DNA from: Nomia melanderi
Taxonomy: Eukaryota > Arthropoda > Insecta > Hymenoptera > Halictidae
Assembly (NCBI RefSeq): GCF_051020985.1
Contig: NC_135000.1
Coordinates: 2,108,001-2,172,000 of the forward strand
Length of the DNA: 64,000 bases
Reading direction: 5' to 3'
Position numbers and translations under genes: made by a program. Below the pieces are notes generated by a model. It was given only the letters and a program-made list of their open reading frames with translations. It was not told the origin of the DNA and made no database searches. How positions within the stretch are numbered: position 1 is the stretch's first letter; the number at the start of each line of letters is the position of its first letter. Below are positions 1-10,579 of the stretch, in pieces.

Positions 1-97
1 TTCTCTAATATTTTGTTTAGAAGATTTATTGGATTGAAGGAAATGATATAATTAAGGAGACCGTCACCGAAACAAGTGCTGGTAGCGAACGTGTTAA
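1..97 (-). mobile_element. F-type TTAA element, right end only (cut by window edge)
   Basis: The stretch ends in a TIR-like GGTAGCGAACGTG before TTAA (94-97), matching the right end of F1 elements (compare 35440-35456, GGCAGTCAACGTG). CGTCACCG near 64-71 could be the remnant of the F dyad. The left part lies outside the window or has decayed. Confidence 0.45.
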
Positions 98-573
98 TTA
101 GTTAACACTTACCGTACCAACACTATTCCTGTCGTAACCAGTCAAATAACTGGCTGTAAAATAAATATAAGCAAGTCAGATGGTAAATGTTTTGTGGTGA
201 AAACAAACAAAAGGAAAGGCAAGAATTGAAAAACAGAGTAATCGGACAGTTTAGGAATTAATATTAAAGTTAAATGTACAAAAAAGGAACTAGAATTTTA
301 AATCCGATCATTTGATCGGTTAAGTCTTGGTTAGTGTTAACTGCGTTCGACCAGTATAAAGCCTCTTACAAGGCAAAATGGTACTAATTCTTTCAACGAT
401 AAATTATGTAGTTTTTCAGACAAATGTGTGATTTTTCTTTGTTTTGTTTTAGATTTTCGGTAGAATGTATTATAGATGCACTTGCTTTGCGTTTGAGGAG
501 TATACACTTTATTGGTTGATTATATTGCGCAATGAGAGACTTTTCAAAGTAAATTCCACAGTTAACTGGAATA
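94..573 (+). mobile_element. D-family TTAA element interrupted by a C element
   Basis: It starts TTAATTAG, then TTAA (the C insertion site), then CTGCGTTCGACCAGTATA, the D left end (CCAGTTAACTGCGTTTGACG in other copies). It ends CCACAGTTAACTGG at 556-569, the D right TIR, but the final TTAA has become AATA. The D body (ACTAATTCTTTCAACGATRAATTA) recurs at 16180 and 34200. The C element sits in the TTAA inside the D TIR itself. Confidence 0.65.
102..340 (-). mobile_element. C-family TTAA element, complete, nested in D
   Basis: TTAA at 102-105 and 337-340. The ends read CACTTACCGTACC and, reverse complemented, CACTAACCAAGAC. The right-end dyad CCGATCATTTGATCGG lies at 304-319, 18 nt from the end. 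A second one, CCAGTCAAATAACTGG, lies at 138-153, 33 nt from the left end. The body matches 27706-27947 in inverse orientation. No coding capacity. Confidence 0.8.
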
Positions 574-752
574 CGATTGATATATAATGCGAATGAAAAT
601 GGTAACAATAGATTTTTCCCGGTTTCTTCGGATATTCGTTACAGTATTCAAATGAATCTATTTATTTTCTGAATTATTTAGGATATTTCATAGTTTTAAG
701 ATTAATTGCGAAATAAGAAAACTGAAGCCAGTAATTTTGACTGGCTATCAAA
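571..752 (-). mobile_element. B1-family fragment
   Basis: The body matches B1 (AACAATAGATT, then a TTTCTTYRGA stretch, then GATTAATTGCGAAATAAGAAA) and keeps the dyad CCAGTAATTTTGACTGG near 729-745. The terminal TIR and TTAA beyond the dyad are lost. Its left edge begins exactly where the D element ends, so D may have inserted at the internal TTAATACGATT site of B1. Confidence 0.55.
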
Positions 753-779
753 TTTTCTGAAGGACGAGTTAAACGGCCA

Positions 780-1150
780 AATTCTATTAAAATACTTCTT
801 ATTTAGAAATGTTACAAAAATTCGATAAATATCATTTATTTAGAAATGTTACGAACATCCAATAAATACCTTCTACTTTAATGTTACAAAAGTGCAATGA
901 ATGTCTCTTATTTAGAAATGTGACAAAACTTCAATAAATACCTTTCACTTGGAACCGTTACAAAAATTCGATGAATATCTTTTACTGAGGAACGTGAGAA
1001 AAATTCAATAAATAACTTGACAGTGCTCAGAAACGTTACAAAAATGCAATGACCGTTTTCTATCTAGAAATGTCACAAAAATTCGATAAATACCTTTCAC
1101 TTGGAACCGTTACAAAAATCCGATGAATATCTTTTACTTAGAAACGTTAA
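780..1150. repeat. Tandem minisatellite, ~37 bp unit, about 10 copies
   Basis: Degenerate units of the form TTAGAAATGTTACAAAAATT followed by CGATAAATACCTTT repeat with 36-37 bp spacing (starts near 799, 836, 873, 909, 945, 982 and on). Divergence between units is high, so the array is old. Confidence 0.85.
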
Positions 1151-1169
1151 CAGTTTCATTCGACCCTTG

Positions 1170-1455
1170 GACCCGAGCTGTTACGAGGCCAACCGATCGA
1201 ATTTCAGGTAATCGAATCGGGAAGATGGGGCGAATCTAATTGGCCGACTTATCGAGCATCCAGCGCCTAAGGTCCAAGTAAATCTAAAACATATTCGCCG
1301 GTTAAACGAACCGGAAGGTATATGTTTAGTCGATTTACTCTCACCCCGGGGGTTGCGGAGAGCACGCGTGCCAACCCCTCGTGGGGGTGTCGTCCCTCGA
1401 TGGTGGTTCGGCGACGATCAACCCCTGCTCCCGACCGCGCGAACGGTAACGGTTA
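1170..1455. other. GC/CpG-rich island
   Basis: Abrupt GC- and CpG-rich stretch between two AT-rich arrays. Short ORFs here overlap in different frames and show no recognisable domain. No element insertion was placed in it. Confidence 0.6.
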
Positions 1456-1519
1456 TTTATTATACAGGGTGCTTCATTTTTATCTCGACAAACGGTGTCA
1501 GCATATTTTATTTACGTAT

Positions 1520-2125
1520 TTATTATACACTGTATTTCACTTGAATTTGACACGTTAATTACGTCATTGTTAATCCTTATTTTGGCAACTCATTGACAAC
1601 CAGGCATCCATTTGGTTACTTCTATATAATTTTATTTTGTTTTCTTTAACATTTGACAAAATCGCTTTGGACTTCCAATGTTTTTGTAAAAATATTCATT
1701 CACTTATTTCTTTATCGTGCAGAGTGTTTCACTTGATTTTGACACGTTCATTGCGTTGTTGCTAATCCTTATTTTTACAAGTTATTAGCAACCAGGTACC
1801 CATTTTGTTAATTCCATACAATTTTATTTTGCTCTCGTGAAAATTTGACAAAATCGCTTTAGATTTTCAATGTTTTTGTGGAAATATTGATTTGTTTATT
1901 TATTTATTGTGCAGTGTGTTTCACTTAATTTTTACATGTTAATTACGTCGTTAATCTTTATGTTGGCAATTAGGTACCCATTTGGTTACTTCTATAGAAT
2001 TTTGTTGTGAAAATTTGATAAATTCACTTTAGACGTTCAACGTTTTTGTAAAAATATTTATTTAGTTATTTCTTGGTTGAACACAGTGTTTCACTTGATT
2101 TCGACACGTTAATTATATATCGTTG
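1520..2125. repeat. Tandem array, ~190 bp unit, about 3 copies
   Basis: The block GTGTTTCACTTGATTTTGAC plus ACGTTAATTACGTCGTT recurs at about 1531, 1726, 1915 and 2087 (spacings 195, 189, 172). Each unit also carries GGTACCCATTTGGTTAC and CAATGTTTTTGTAAAAATAT segments. Confidence 0.85.
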
Positions 2126-2744
2126 AATTTTGGATAAATGCAGACATTCTAGTTGCCAAAATAAGAGTTAATAACGACGCGGTTAAGACGTCGGTAACAA
2201 GTGTAACAACATGTAATAAATAAATAAGTATAAAAAAGATTAAATCGATATTTTGAAGTAAATCCTTCCTCAATAATCGTAACAACATTTTTATTTAACA
2301 GAGTTGAATAGTTTCGAGAAGAACGCATTATGATTTCATTGTTTTCTTCTTAAGTGAATGAGAGAAGGTCATATAAAGGTCAACTTTGTATTTTTATACA
2401 GAATCTTATACCTCTTTTGTATTAATGTATGCAACTGTTCATTTTCCATAAAAAAGGTATTAACTTGTTTATATGATAAAGTTAACAGTTTAAGAGATAA
2501 TATTAATTTCACTATTGAACCGTCATTCTTTCACTAATTTTACCTTTATTTATAGAAACAGTTCAACATGACCGCCATTTAAATTACGACATTTTCGAAA
2601 GCATAAAAATAATATATTATATATTAGAAATGTATATTAGAGTGATACATTAACAACTGACTTATAAGCATACATATTAAACACTAAACCCACCAAATAT
2701 TTAACACAGTCAATCCTTATAAAAATTATAACACTACATTTTTC
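2126..2744. other. AT-rich DNA with a B1 fragment
   Basis: No gene seen. From about 2680 to 2746, CACTAAACCCACCAAATATT and CAATCCTTATAAAAATTATA match the start of B1, so a broken B1 copy lies directly against the complete B1 that follows. Confidence 0.5.
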
Positions 2745-2968
2745 TTAACATTAGAACTACCGAGTATTTAATACGATTAATATGTAATCCTTATAAAAAT
2801 TGTAACAATAGATTATTATCAGTTTCTTTAGACGTTCATTGTAGTATTCAAGCGGAACTATTTATTTTCAAGATCATTTCGAATATTCAATGCTTTGAGG
2901 ATATCAATAATTACGAAACAAACAAATGGAAATAGTTATTTTTATTGGTACGGTAGTTCTAGTGTTAA
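2745..2968 (-). mobile_element. B1-family TTAA element, complete
   Basis: TTAA at 2745-2748 and 2965-2968. TIRs CATTAGAACTACCGAG and, reverse complemented, CACTAGAACTACCGTACC. Length 224 bp. The subterminal dyad seen in other B1 copies (CCANTCANNNTGANTGG) is decayed here (ATAGTTATTTTTATTGG). Confidence 0.8.
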
Positions 2969-2983
2969 TCTCTGCTAATACAC

Positions 2984-3376
2984 ACTGACGACGACCCAAT
3001 ATATTTTTCCGTTTCATGCGCATCCTGTGCAATGTTCCACTTTCAAATTTCCCATGAATGCACAAAGGCCCGCAATCTACTTATCACATAACGAAAATAT
3101 GAAAATTATAAATGATTGCTTACCAATTTCGTCGATTGGTCGTGCTTGTTTAAGTTCTTATTCAAAATCTTGTCCGTTAAATTGTAAATACATAGTCGAT
3201 AAATTATGCGTTGATAAACTGTGTCTATTGTCTGCCGAATGTCATCTCGATTACGATCAGAGAACACACTCGGTACATTGTTCCCAAGCTATTGAACTGA
3301 TTGATACTTTCCACCATTAATATTACATAGCTACATAGTGTTACACCGTACAATAACATGGTCGTTACAATGACCG
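2984..3376. other. Unique sequence, no supported gene
   Basis: No repeat family recognised. A 97-codon ORF at 3027-3320 (+) is rather cysteine-rich (ten Cys) but has no signal peptide, no domain I know and no codon-bias support, so I do not call it a gene. Confidence 0.4.
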
Positions 3377-3566
3377 TTAACCTCTTGCCCTACAATATCG
3401 TGTCAGACTCGTGGCGAAAATTTCAAATAGAATTTAACGAACATAATTATTGTTCAATTTGTTTGAATGCAAATTACATACTGTTCCTCTGTTATCAACG
3501 ATTATACCTTAGAGCACACGTTGACACATAATAAAACTGGAATTTTCTCTTTTTTTCAATAAATTA

Positions 3567-3802
3567 TTAACCCTTTGCACTTGGGAGGTGACTCTTAGTT
3601 ACCACTAGATTTAATATATTAAAACTATTGTCTTATCATATAACATCGTGCTCTATATAATGCACCTATATGTGAAATATTGAAATAAAATAGCTTTGTT
3701 TGTTAATTTATGTACGTTTCCTCATTTGTTAGTTTCAAAGTTTATATCTCACTGATAATGTTGCACATTTCCAGGAGAGAATTTCCGGGTGCAAAGGGTT
3801 AA
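3567..3802 (+). mobile_element. A1-family TTAA element, complete, nested in E
   Basis: TTAA at 3567-3570 and 3799-3802. TIRs CCCTTTGCACTTGGG and, reverse complemented, CCCTTTGCACCCGG. Dyad GGTGAC-TCTTA-GTTACC at 3587-3603 starts 17 nt inside. 236 bp, non-coding. Confidence 0.85.
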
Positions 3803-4055
3803 TATATATTTAAAGAAAATAAATAACACTCAGATTTCGGAAATTCAGTTAAAAATCTCCACCACGAGTCTGGAACGATATTGTAGAAGGGACCAGAAGT
3901 GAAACTATAAAATCTGATATTTATTTTTGCTATTTAGCTTTGTACCTCATTGTACTTGTGATTTCTCTTCGAGTTAATTTCAAAGAATATCACCTTCGTC
4001 TCGTCAGAAAATGTTAAATATTTTTAGTGAGAAACTTCAAAGTGCAAAGGGTTAA
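3799..4055. mobile_element. Second, 5'-degraded A1-like copy adjoining the first
   Basis: The right half matches the A1 right half (TTTCAAAGAATATCACC, CGTCAGAAAATGTTAAATAT) and ends AAAGTGCAAAGGG then TTAA (4052-4055). The left half contains an E-like piece (CCACGAGTCTGGAACGATAT, 3861-3880). The block 3567-4055 as a whole is what separates the two halves of E. Confidence 0.55.
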
Positions 4056-4194
4056 TAACAAAGTAGTCCATCGTTCACAGTTCAAAAAGAAATCATAGGG
4101 CATGGGGTTAATAGTAAACTCTAACTCTGTTATACATCGACAATGTTTCTATGCAGACGTAAACAAGAAACCAATCATTTTCAGGTTTGATATT

Positions 4195-4262
4195 TATAAT
4201 GTTAAATTATATATAATATATAATATATATAATATTATAATATATATAATATTATAATAGAA
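4195..4262. repeat. AT dinucleotide-type microsatellite
   Basis: Almost pure TATATAATAT/ATATTATAAT alternation. Confidence 0.85.
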
Positions 4263-4269
4263 CATTTAC

Positions 4270-4665
4270 TTATACGGGGTGTATTTAGTAGGCTGAGAAG
4301 GGAAGTAATTGAACCCGGAAATTAAAAAAAGTTATGCAATTTTGTGTGTAAGTAGTGTGAGTCAAGCCTAATACATTGAAATTTTTGTTTCGTACCGAAT
4401 TTCACTTTGAAGGGGTGAGACCACCCCTTGAAAAAGATGAAAATTTGAATTTCCTGAAGATTATCTTGAGAATGGTAAGAGATAGCGAGAAAAAATTTAA
4501 TCGAAAAATGCATTGCTCTTTTACATCTATGAAATTGCAAAATAAAATTTTCCAAAGAATTCATATTTTTCAAAATACATCCACCACCAACCCTTCTTGA
4601 CAAATTTTATTTCGCAATTTTATAGACGTGAATGAACAATTATATTTCTTAAACTTTTTTTCATT
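4270..4665 (+). repeat. Dispersed repeat H (hairpin-bearing)
   Basis: Shares a diagnostic string of blocks with 43500-44010: AATTTCACTTTGAAGGGGTG, CCACCCCTTGAAA, GATTATCTTGAGAA, GATAKAGCGA, TGCAAAATAAAATTTTYC. AAGGGGTG-AGAC-CACCCCTT (about 4412-4431) forms a perfect 8-bp stem. It holds an intact TTAA at 4497-4500, exactly the site occupied by a C element in the other copy. Class unknown. Confidence 0.65.
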
Positions 4666-5394
4666 ATCACTTAGCCTCATTAGAATAATTCTAGTTTGCT
4701 TTTAAGAAAAGTGTAAACTTGAAAAGTTGCGAGTACACTATATTTTTTAACGCTGAAATTGTCAATCAAACTCACTTTTAATTGCTTTGTTTAAATACTG
4801 ACAACATAACATTATTAAATATCAACAATTATTTGAAACATTAACAGTTTCATTTACAGCGTATAACGAATATCAGAAAAAAATTTCTCAAATTATACCC
4901 TTACAATTTTTACAAGATTTATACATCAATCATATTAAGTATTCAGTAGTTTTTGTTAACAAACTCCACTAGCAAAAGTCAAAGGCATTGACTTTAAATC
5001 AGATGCGAAAATACATTCTACAATAAGTACGAGAACGTAATCGTAATAGTACGATTCCACTAACCGAACGCACCCTCGTTCAGCCACCATTCTGATAAAT
5101 TCGTGCTCCTTCGGTGAATGTTCGTCGTAAACGCGAGCGAATGTTCATGCGGTTCAAGGAGCGTGGATTTTCTGTAGATGTTCTATCTCATTTATTCCTA
5201 AAATCGAGCAAACATTCGTCAAGTGCTCGGAAATATTCTACGAATAAAATATTTGGTTTCCAAGATCAAACGAGCATTTTTCATATGCTCGGTGAATCAT
5301 TTATGAAAAACGGATGAACACTTTGACTCGTTTAACATTTTTGTGACTCTATAAGTATTGGATCATTCAAATAGTTAGAAAGTTTGACGGTTTA
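4666..5394. other. AT-rich DNA with a B1 end at 4845-4959
   Basis: 4845-4959 matches the non-dyad half of B1 and ends AAGTATTCAGTAGTTTTTG before TTAA 4956-4959. The rest is unique and AT-rich; a 67-codon ORF at 5114 has no support. Confidence 0.5.
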
Positions 5395-6110
5395 AATAAA
5401 TGTTATCCAAGGAAGTGAAGATTGTACACTTTTTAAATCAAAATTATCCTAAAAATGAAAAATTCTACATTTTTCAATTCTACAAAACAAAAACTACCGT
5501 AAAAATCAAGTAATATTTTAGACTTTAGAAACAATTAGAAATTTCGATTAGAAAAGTGTGAAATTTAAACAAAAACTGTTTAAGGAAGCAAACATTGTAC
5601 ACTTCAGTCAAGAATCATCCTAAAAAGCAAAAAAGTTTTTAAACTACCGTAAAAACCAAATAATACCTTACAATTTAGAAACACGTAGAAAATCTACTTA
5701 CAAAATCTCCCAATATGAACAAAAATATATCCAAAACACCAACAATCGTACACTCCAAACAAGCATCCAAAAAATCAAAAGTCATACCACCCTTCAAGCA
5801 AGAATTATCCTAAAAAACAAAAATTCCACAATATAAATAAAAATCGCCGAAGAAACTAAAAATCGTACGCTCCAGAGAACTATCCAAAAAATCAAAAACC
5901 GTAGCAACCCTGCAAACAGGAATAACCCCAGAAACCAAAAACTGCACAATTTAAACAAAGACTACCCCAAACCCCAAATAATACCTCACAATTCAGAAAC
6001 CCTTAAAAACCCAATTACAAAATCTCCCAATACAAGCGAAACCTATCCAAAAACCGAAAAATCGCAGGTACCTACCGTTCAAACAGGAATTGCCGTAGGA
6101 AACAAAAAGT
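5395..6110. repeat. Degenerate tandem array, ~150-170 bp unit
   Basis: Repeated blocks ATTGTACACTTY..CAAGAATYATCCTAAAAA, AAACTACCGTAAAAAYCAAR and TAGAAACAMKTAGAAA occur in the same order about four to five times (key starts near 5423, 5592, 5746, 5862). Divergence rises, and A-rich bias grows, toward the right. Confidence 0.65.
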
Positions 6111-6114
6111 ACAC

Positions 6115-6533
6115 CCTACTTACTTAGTCGAAACATTTCCGAAACCGAGTTCCGGCCAGCTTTTCGGTACAAATACCCCATTGTATTCGAATCGGGACGA
6201 TACGAATCGAAGGATCTCCGGGGCGAGATCCCGCGTCGTTCGGAAACTTTCGGTTCCATCGATTTTTCAGCGGCGAAAAGGATCGCCGAGGCCGGGAAAG
6301 CTTCCTCGCAGCCCGAGGTCGACGTTTTCGTCCCCGATTCCCGGCTGTTCCTCCGTAAGAATACTGCCGCGCGGAGATAAGAGTTATCTGTCGGGCTCCG
6401 ATACGATAGAGCCCCCGGGTATTGGTACGCGTGTGTGCGTGCCCCTCGCAGTACACGTACATACACGCGGGGGCTCTTTTACCCTCGTTTCCCGGGCGCG
6501 CGCGCGTTTGCTTCTATCTCTTTCTCTCTCTTC

Positions 6534-6565
<32 letters not shown>

Positions 6566-6795
6566 TTTTCTCTCTGTCTTTCTCTGCTTCTTCGGGGGTG
6601 TTACGAGCCATTGTTGGCCATGATGCATCGCCTCGTAAATATTGTATCGGGACGGGAAGTAGCTTCGCGTTTAGACGATAAACCTGCTCTCTCGCGGCAG
6701 ATTTCACCGAGATTCCTTCGGGGAAACGAGCGGAGGGAGGGACGATCGACGTGTATACTGTGTACGAGAGGAAGGGAATCGAGTCTTTTGCTTTG
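6115..6795. other. GC/CpG-rich island with CT and CG microsatellites
   Basis: CpG-dense DNA holding a (GC)n tract at 6496-6506 and a long CT-rich tract at about 6511-6590. Six overlapping ORFs on both strands translate the CT tract as Ser-Leu or Arg-Glu repeats and are not genes. The CT tract is a possible GAGA-type site (inference). Confidence 0.65.
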
Positions 6796-7547
6796 ATTTC
6801 AATTTTGGATTGCTCGCTGTTTATGAAAGGAGATTAGAAGAATGTTGATGTATGTTGGGGGTTGGTGAAGTTTTGTATTATGAGTGGGAAAGAATAGGTT
6901 CGGTTTCGTTTGGAAAGATCATTTTCGAATAATAAAGGAAGTGATCAAAATAATAAGTAATTGATAGTAAATATGTGGTATTGAATAATTATACAACATG
7001 AATATAGTATTAATATAAGTATTAATATATGTTGTATTATTATTACTATTATTATTACTATTATTATTAGTTAATAATAACACAACGAAATCGACGAATT
7101 TTTAAACTCTCTACTAATGTAACATTTATTTATTAAAAGAACCTTTAAACTATATAATTATACAGGGAAACCTGTCACAGGATCATTAAACTAATTCAAA
7201 ATACAGATTTAATGGCGACAGTCAACTGCTAAATTTAACAAATCTAAATATTATTTACTTTCCTTATATATAAATGACATATCCCTTCTCTATGATCAAT
7301 CGTTAACATTCAAAGTAAATGTGGCAATTAGAATAAGTACAGAATTCTTCTTTTTCCTAATAAATTACTAACTCGAAAGTACTTGTATCAAACACGGTTT
7401 ATAATTAGAATAATTTATTATTATCGTAATAATATTTATTTGTATTAATAGTACAATATTTTCATTTAATATTTATTTATTTATATTAATATTATAATAA
7501 TGTATAATAATGTATTATTATTATAATGAGACTTAATTTTATAATCT
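6796..7547. other. AT-rich DNA, no gene seen
   Basis: Includes an ATT/ATTACT-rich microsatellite around 7030-7080 and AT-rich triplet runs at 7420-7530. No repeat family assigned with confidence. Confidence 0.5.
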
Positions 7548-7651
7548 TTTATAAATCTCAATAGATGCACCCTTAGAGTTTCTACAAAAGAACTTCTAGA
7601 GTTTCTACAAAGAAAAAAGTCAATTTAACTGTTCGGTAGTTTCAGTATTAA
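7548..7651 (+). mobile_element. B2-family fragment, right end
   Basis: Matches the B2 non-dyad half: CTCAATAGATGCACCCTTAG, AGAGTTTCTACAAA (duplicated in tandem), GTCAATTTAACTGTTCGGTA, then GTTTCAGTA before TTAA 7648-7651. The left half is missing. Confidence 0.65.
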
Positions 7652-7734
7652 AGAAATGTATTCCCTTTGTCTGTAGCAAAAATGAATCTCAATGAAAGTC
7701 TTAAATACTGCAATAAAAAAAAATGTTTTCAGCA

Positions 7735-8235
7735 CCCTTTCCTCAACGAAACTGATCCGCACCGCGCAAAGGGGATGGGTGTCCTCTTCCCGTGTCACGG
7801 TCCACCGCGATTCCCGAAGCTTGACACCGTCGGGCAAAGGGAAACCTGTCATCCTCGCGCGCCCACAGGGGGGGAAAGGTAAGAAAAAAAGGCTCGCCGG
7901 GTTTTGGAAATCCTCTCGGGAAGAATGATGCGTCAAAATATGTCGGGGATACGTCAAAACGCTGCACCGAAACGAAAGAAGCTGACCGACCGCGCGTCTC
8001 GGATACGGGCCCCTCCGGAATTTCTCGGAACGGGACGCACGGACCCATTTCCTACCCTCGTCCTGAGATTTCCACGCGACAGGTTGCTCGAGGGTGTCCC
8101 GTGCGAGGCTTTCCCCTGGAAAACCATCGAATCAGGTATCATAACTGTTCGAGACAAAATGGAAAGGTGTCATAAGCTGAGATGGAAAATAACAGTTGAG
8201 GTAAATGTGCCAGTAATTGGTAAGCTGAGGTTGTG
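7735..8235. other. GC/CpG-rich island
   Basis: CpG-rich, with five mutually overlapping ORFs of 67-110 codons on both strands. No domain, no splice-supported exon visible. Confidence 0.55.
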
Positions 8236-8279
8236 AGGAGAGGATACTTGTATTATTAATGTAAATGTAGTTGTATATG

Positions 8280-8570
8280 AGTATGAATGTTTATATTTTA
8301 TATTTTGTGAATATTTATAGTTATATTATAGTTTATATTTTGTGAATATTTTATATTAATTACTGAAATTTTATATGCATTTGTATTGAATATTTTATAT
8401 TAAATACTGAAATTTTATAAGTATTTATGTTAAATATTTTATACTAAATATCTATGTTAAAGATTTTGTAGTAAGTACTGAAATTCTGTAAGTTTTTATG
8501 TTAAATATTTTATATTAAATATCTGTATTGAAGTAATTATATTAAATATTAAATATTTTTGTTTATATGT
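8280..8570. repeat. AT-rich tandem repeat, ~50 bp degenerate unit
   Basis: Blocks AATATTTTATATTAAATACT and GAAATTTTATAAGTATTTAT recur four to five times. Confidence 0.7.
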
Positions 8571-8826
8571 ATAACTTTAACTGGTTTGTTGGTAGAACAA
8601 TCTGATGAACAACTGAAGAGAGATATTGTGACTATCAAATTAGTATTATAGAGTTTTAACGTCTTTAGTTACTTTAATTAGCTTTTTATAAAGTACATAT
8701 CGAAATACTTCTCTGATTTTCACTGAAAATTTATCTACTTATGTAAATAGATCTATACAATATTCTATAAAATATCACGAGGCTACCCTTATTTGTCCTT
8801 CAATTTTTTATGATTTTGTTTCTATG
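8571..8826. other. AT-rich DNA, nothing recognised
   Basis: No ORF, repeat family or RNA signature seen. Confidence 0.4.
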
Positions 8827-9066
8827 TTAACACATTGCGTACTGACTAATTTTCAGAAAACTGAACAGTGCGATTTTTAGTGAGATCAACTGATATTTCT
8901 ATATATTGAAAAACTTAAACACCATATTATTATGTAATATATTTTAAATAATCAGTTCTAATCAAATTTAATGTTTTTTTAAATGCTCTGATAATTAGCA
9001 AAGTTACATAGTTGAGTATCTTTGTATAAAAACGAGATTTCTCGTTGCCAGTATACAATGTGTTAA
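8827..9066 (-). mobile_element. L-family TTAA element, complete
   Basis: TTAA at 8827-8830 and 9063-9066. TIRs CACATTGCGTACTG and, reverse complemented, CACATTGTATACTG (12 of 14). Dyad AACGAGATTTCTCGTT at 9031-9046 lies 17 nt from the right end. 240 bp. The only copy of this family I see in the window. Confidence 0.8.
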
Positions 9067-9250
9067 CGAAGATCTATTATACATATAAACGTCGAAAATT
9101 TGCAGGAAATTGAAAATTTTATTTTCTACTCCTATCTACTAAATAAATTTATTTGAATTCACGAAAATACGACCGAATAAACAATAAAATCTACAAAACA
9201 CGACCAAAAGAGAACTATAAAGCTACCCTGTAATATAAATGCAGAGAACA

Positions 9251-9332
9251 CTGGATAACTGCAACATCAGGGACCCCTTCATAATTGCAATATTCGAGTC
9301 CCAATGAGTATTGCAATTATCCAACGTTCATT
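9251..9332. other. Inverted-repeat cluster (hairpin)
   Basis: ATAATTGCAATA at 9281-9292 and TATTGCAATTAT at 9309-9320 form a perfect 12-bp stem with a 16-nt loop. A third, related motif GGATAACTGCAA at 9253-9264 also pairs with TTGCAATTATCC. Could be a structured transcript, a protein site array or a foldback remnant. Confidence 0.5.
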
Positions 9333-10579
9333 GTGCTTACTAAACTCCAATGATAACAAAAATTTATTCGATCTACTACTCTCACAAAATGATCCGTGAA
9401 ACAATGTAGATTGTTGGATTATTTTTTCTGAACTTATTAAATATCATCATAAATTCGTGTTTAATTTAATGATTTATTTGAGGTATTTAATAATATGTTA
9501 AACGTTGCTACTGACTTCGGATGTTAAAGCAACTTTATAACAATTCGTTTGAAAAAGAAAATGTTAAAAATCTCAAATATGACTTTTGTCTTCCAATCTC
9601 ATTGATTGAAACGATCCCTGGTCACTTTCTGAGATGAAAATTCCATTCGAGGAACATCGGAAGAAATAAAGCTCCGCCAGCTTGTCCGGCTGACAGAATT
9701 CTCGACGGAAAATGAATCTGTCACTCCGCTTCGCGAGTTCGCGAGCCATTTTCTATCATCGTGGATCCCTCGATTTTTCTTCGCTCCTTCGTTTCGAATC
9801 GAAAATCGTTTCTCAAGAAGAAATACAGCGACCCGGGCGGTCTTTCTCAAGACACGTTCACTTTTCGCATCTTCCTACGATATATTCTTATTTTTCCTTT
9901 AACGGTTTGACTACTACAGATTTTTTTTAATTTTCTAGAACAAAATGTTGGAAGTCGTCATTTGTAATTAAGGAGAGGTCAGAAAAATAATATAAAAATT
10001 ATATTCTTAGGAAACTTAAATTTTCTTCGTGTCATATGTCTATAATAACAGATGCACTATATAATATTTATGTAATATTGTTAATATTTCTTACGTAACA
10101 TGTTTATGACAAAAATGATTGGATACTTACTCTAATATTATAGTGTTATTACTAATAATAATTAATAGTAACTGTAATATTAGTATTTAATTAATCCTAA
10201 TAAATAGTAATAATAAACAATATAAAATACTAATATTAAAATATTTGTAATTTGGTAATTTAAACATTGCTGATTATTAAAATTATAGTTAATTAGTCCA
10301 TAAACATTTCACAGAAGCTTTTTCTCTCGAGAATTCAAAAATAGAATTTCTAACACTATTATTCTGAGCTACATATTAAATAAAATAGTATAGCAATAAA
10401 ACAATTATTGTTTCTTGCATTCTTGTTTGCAAACTTCTTGCAAAATGTCAAATAAAAGATATTCACACTTCTTACTACAAAAAATGTTACAGCACCGATA
10501 TTTCCACAATATTTTCATAGAAGATAAATAAAAAAGTAAAATCTACGTTTCTATAGTGTCTAACTTTTCTTGTTTATTT
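9333..10579. other. AT-rich DNA around a small GC-richer patch (9600-9850)
   Basis: No gene supported. 9600-9850 is moderately GC-rich with overlapping short ORFs on both strands. 10020-10560 is strongly AT-rich with no family assigned. Confidence 0.4.

Larger units (their letters stand above)
3377..4111 (+). mobile_element. E-family TTAA element carrying an A1 insertion complex
   Basis: TTAA at 3377-3380 and 4108-4111. Ends CCTCTTGCCCTACAATATCG and, reverse complemented, CCCCATGCCCTATGATTTC. Removing 3571-4055 leaves about 250 bp that match the E copy at 34275-34521, including CAATAAATTATTAA followed by TAAYAAAGTAG across the insertion point. Confidence 0.75.

Noticed and set aside
3027..3320. 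97-codon cysteine-rich ORF as a small secreted peptide gene
   Set aside because: No signal peptide, no regular cysteine spacing and no support beyond the open frame.
6181..6796. Ser-Leu-rich and Arg-Glu-rich ORFs resembling RS or leucine-rich proteins
   Set aside because: Direct translation of a CT microsatellite; the same happens at 46003 and 51976.
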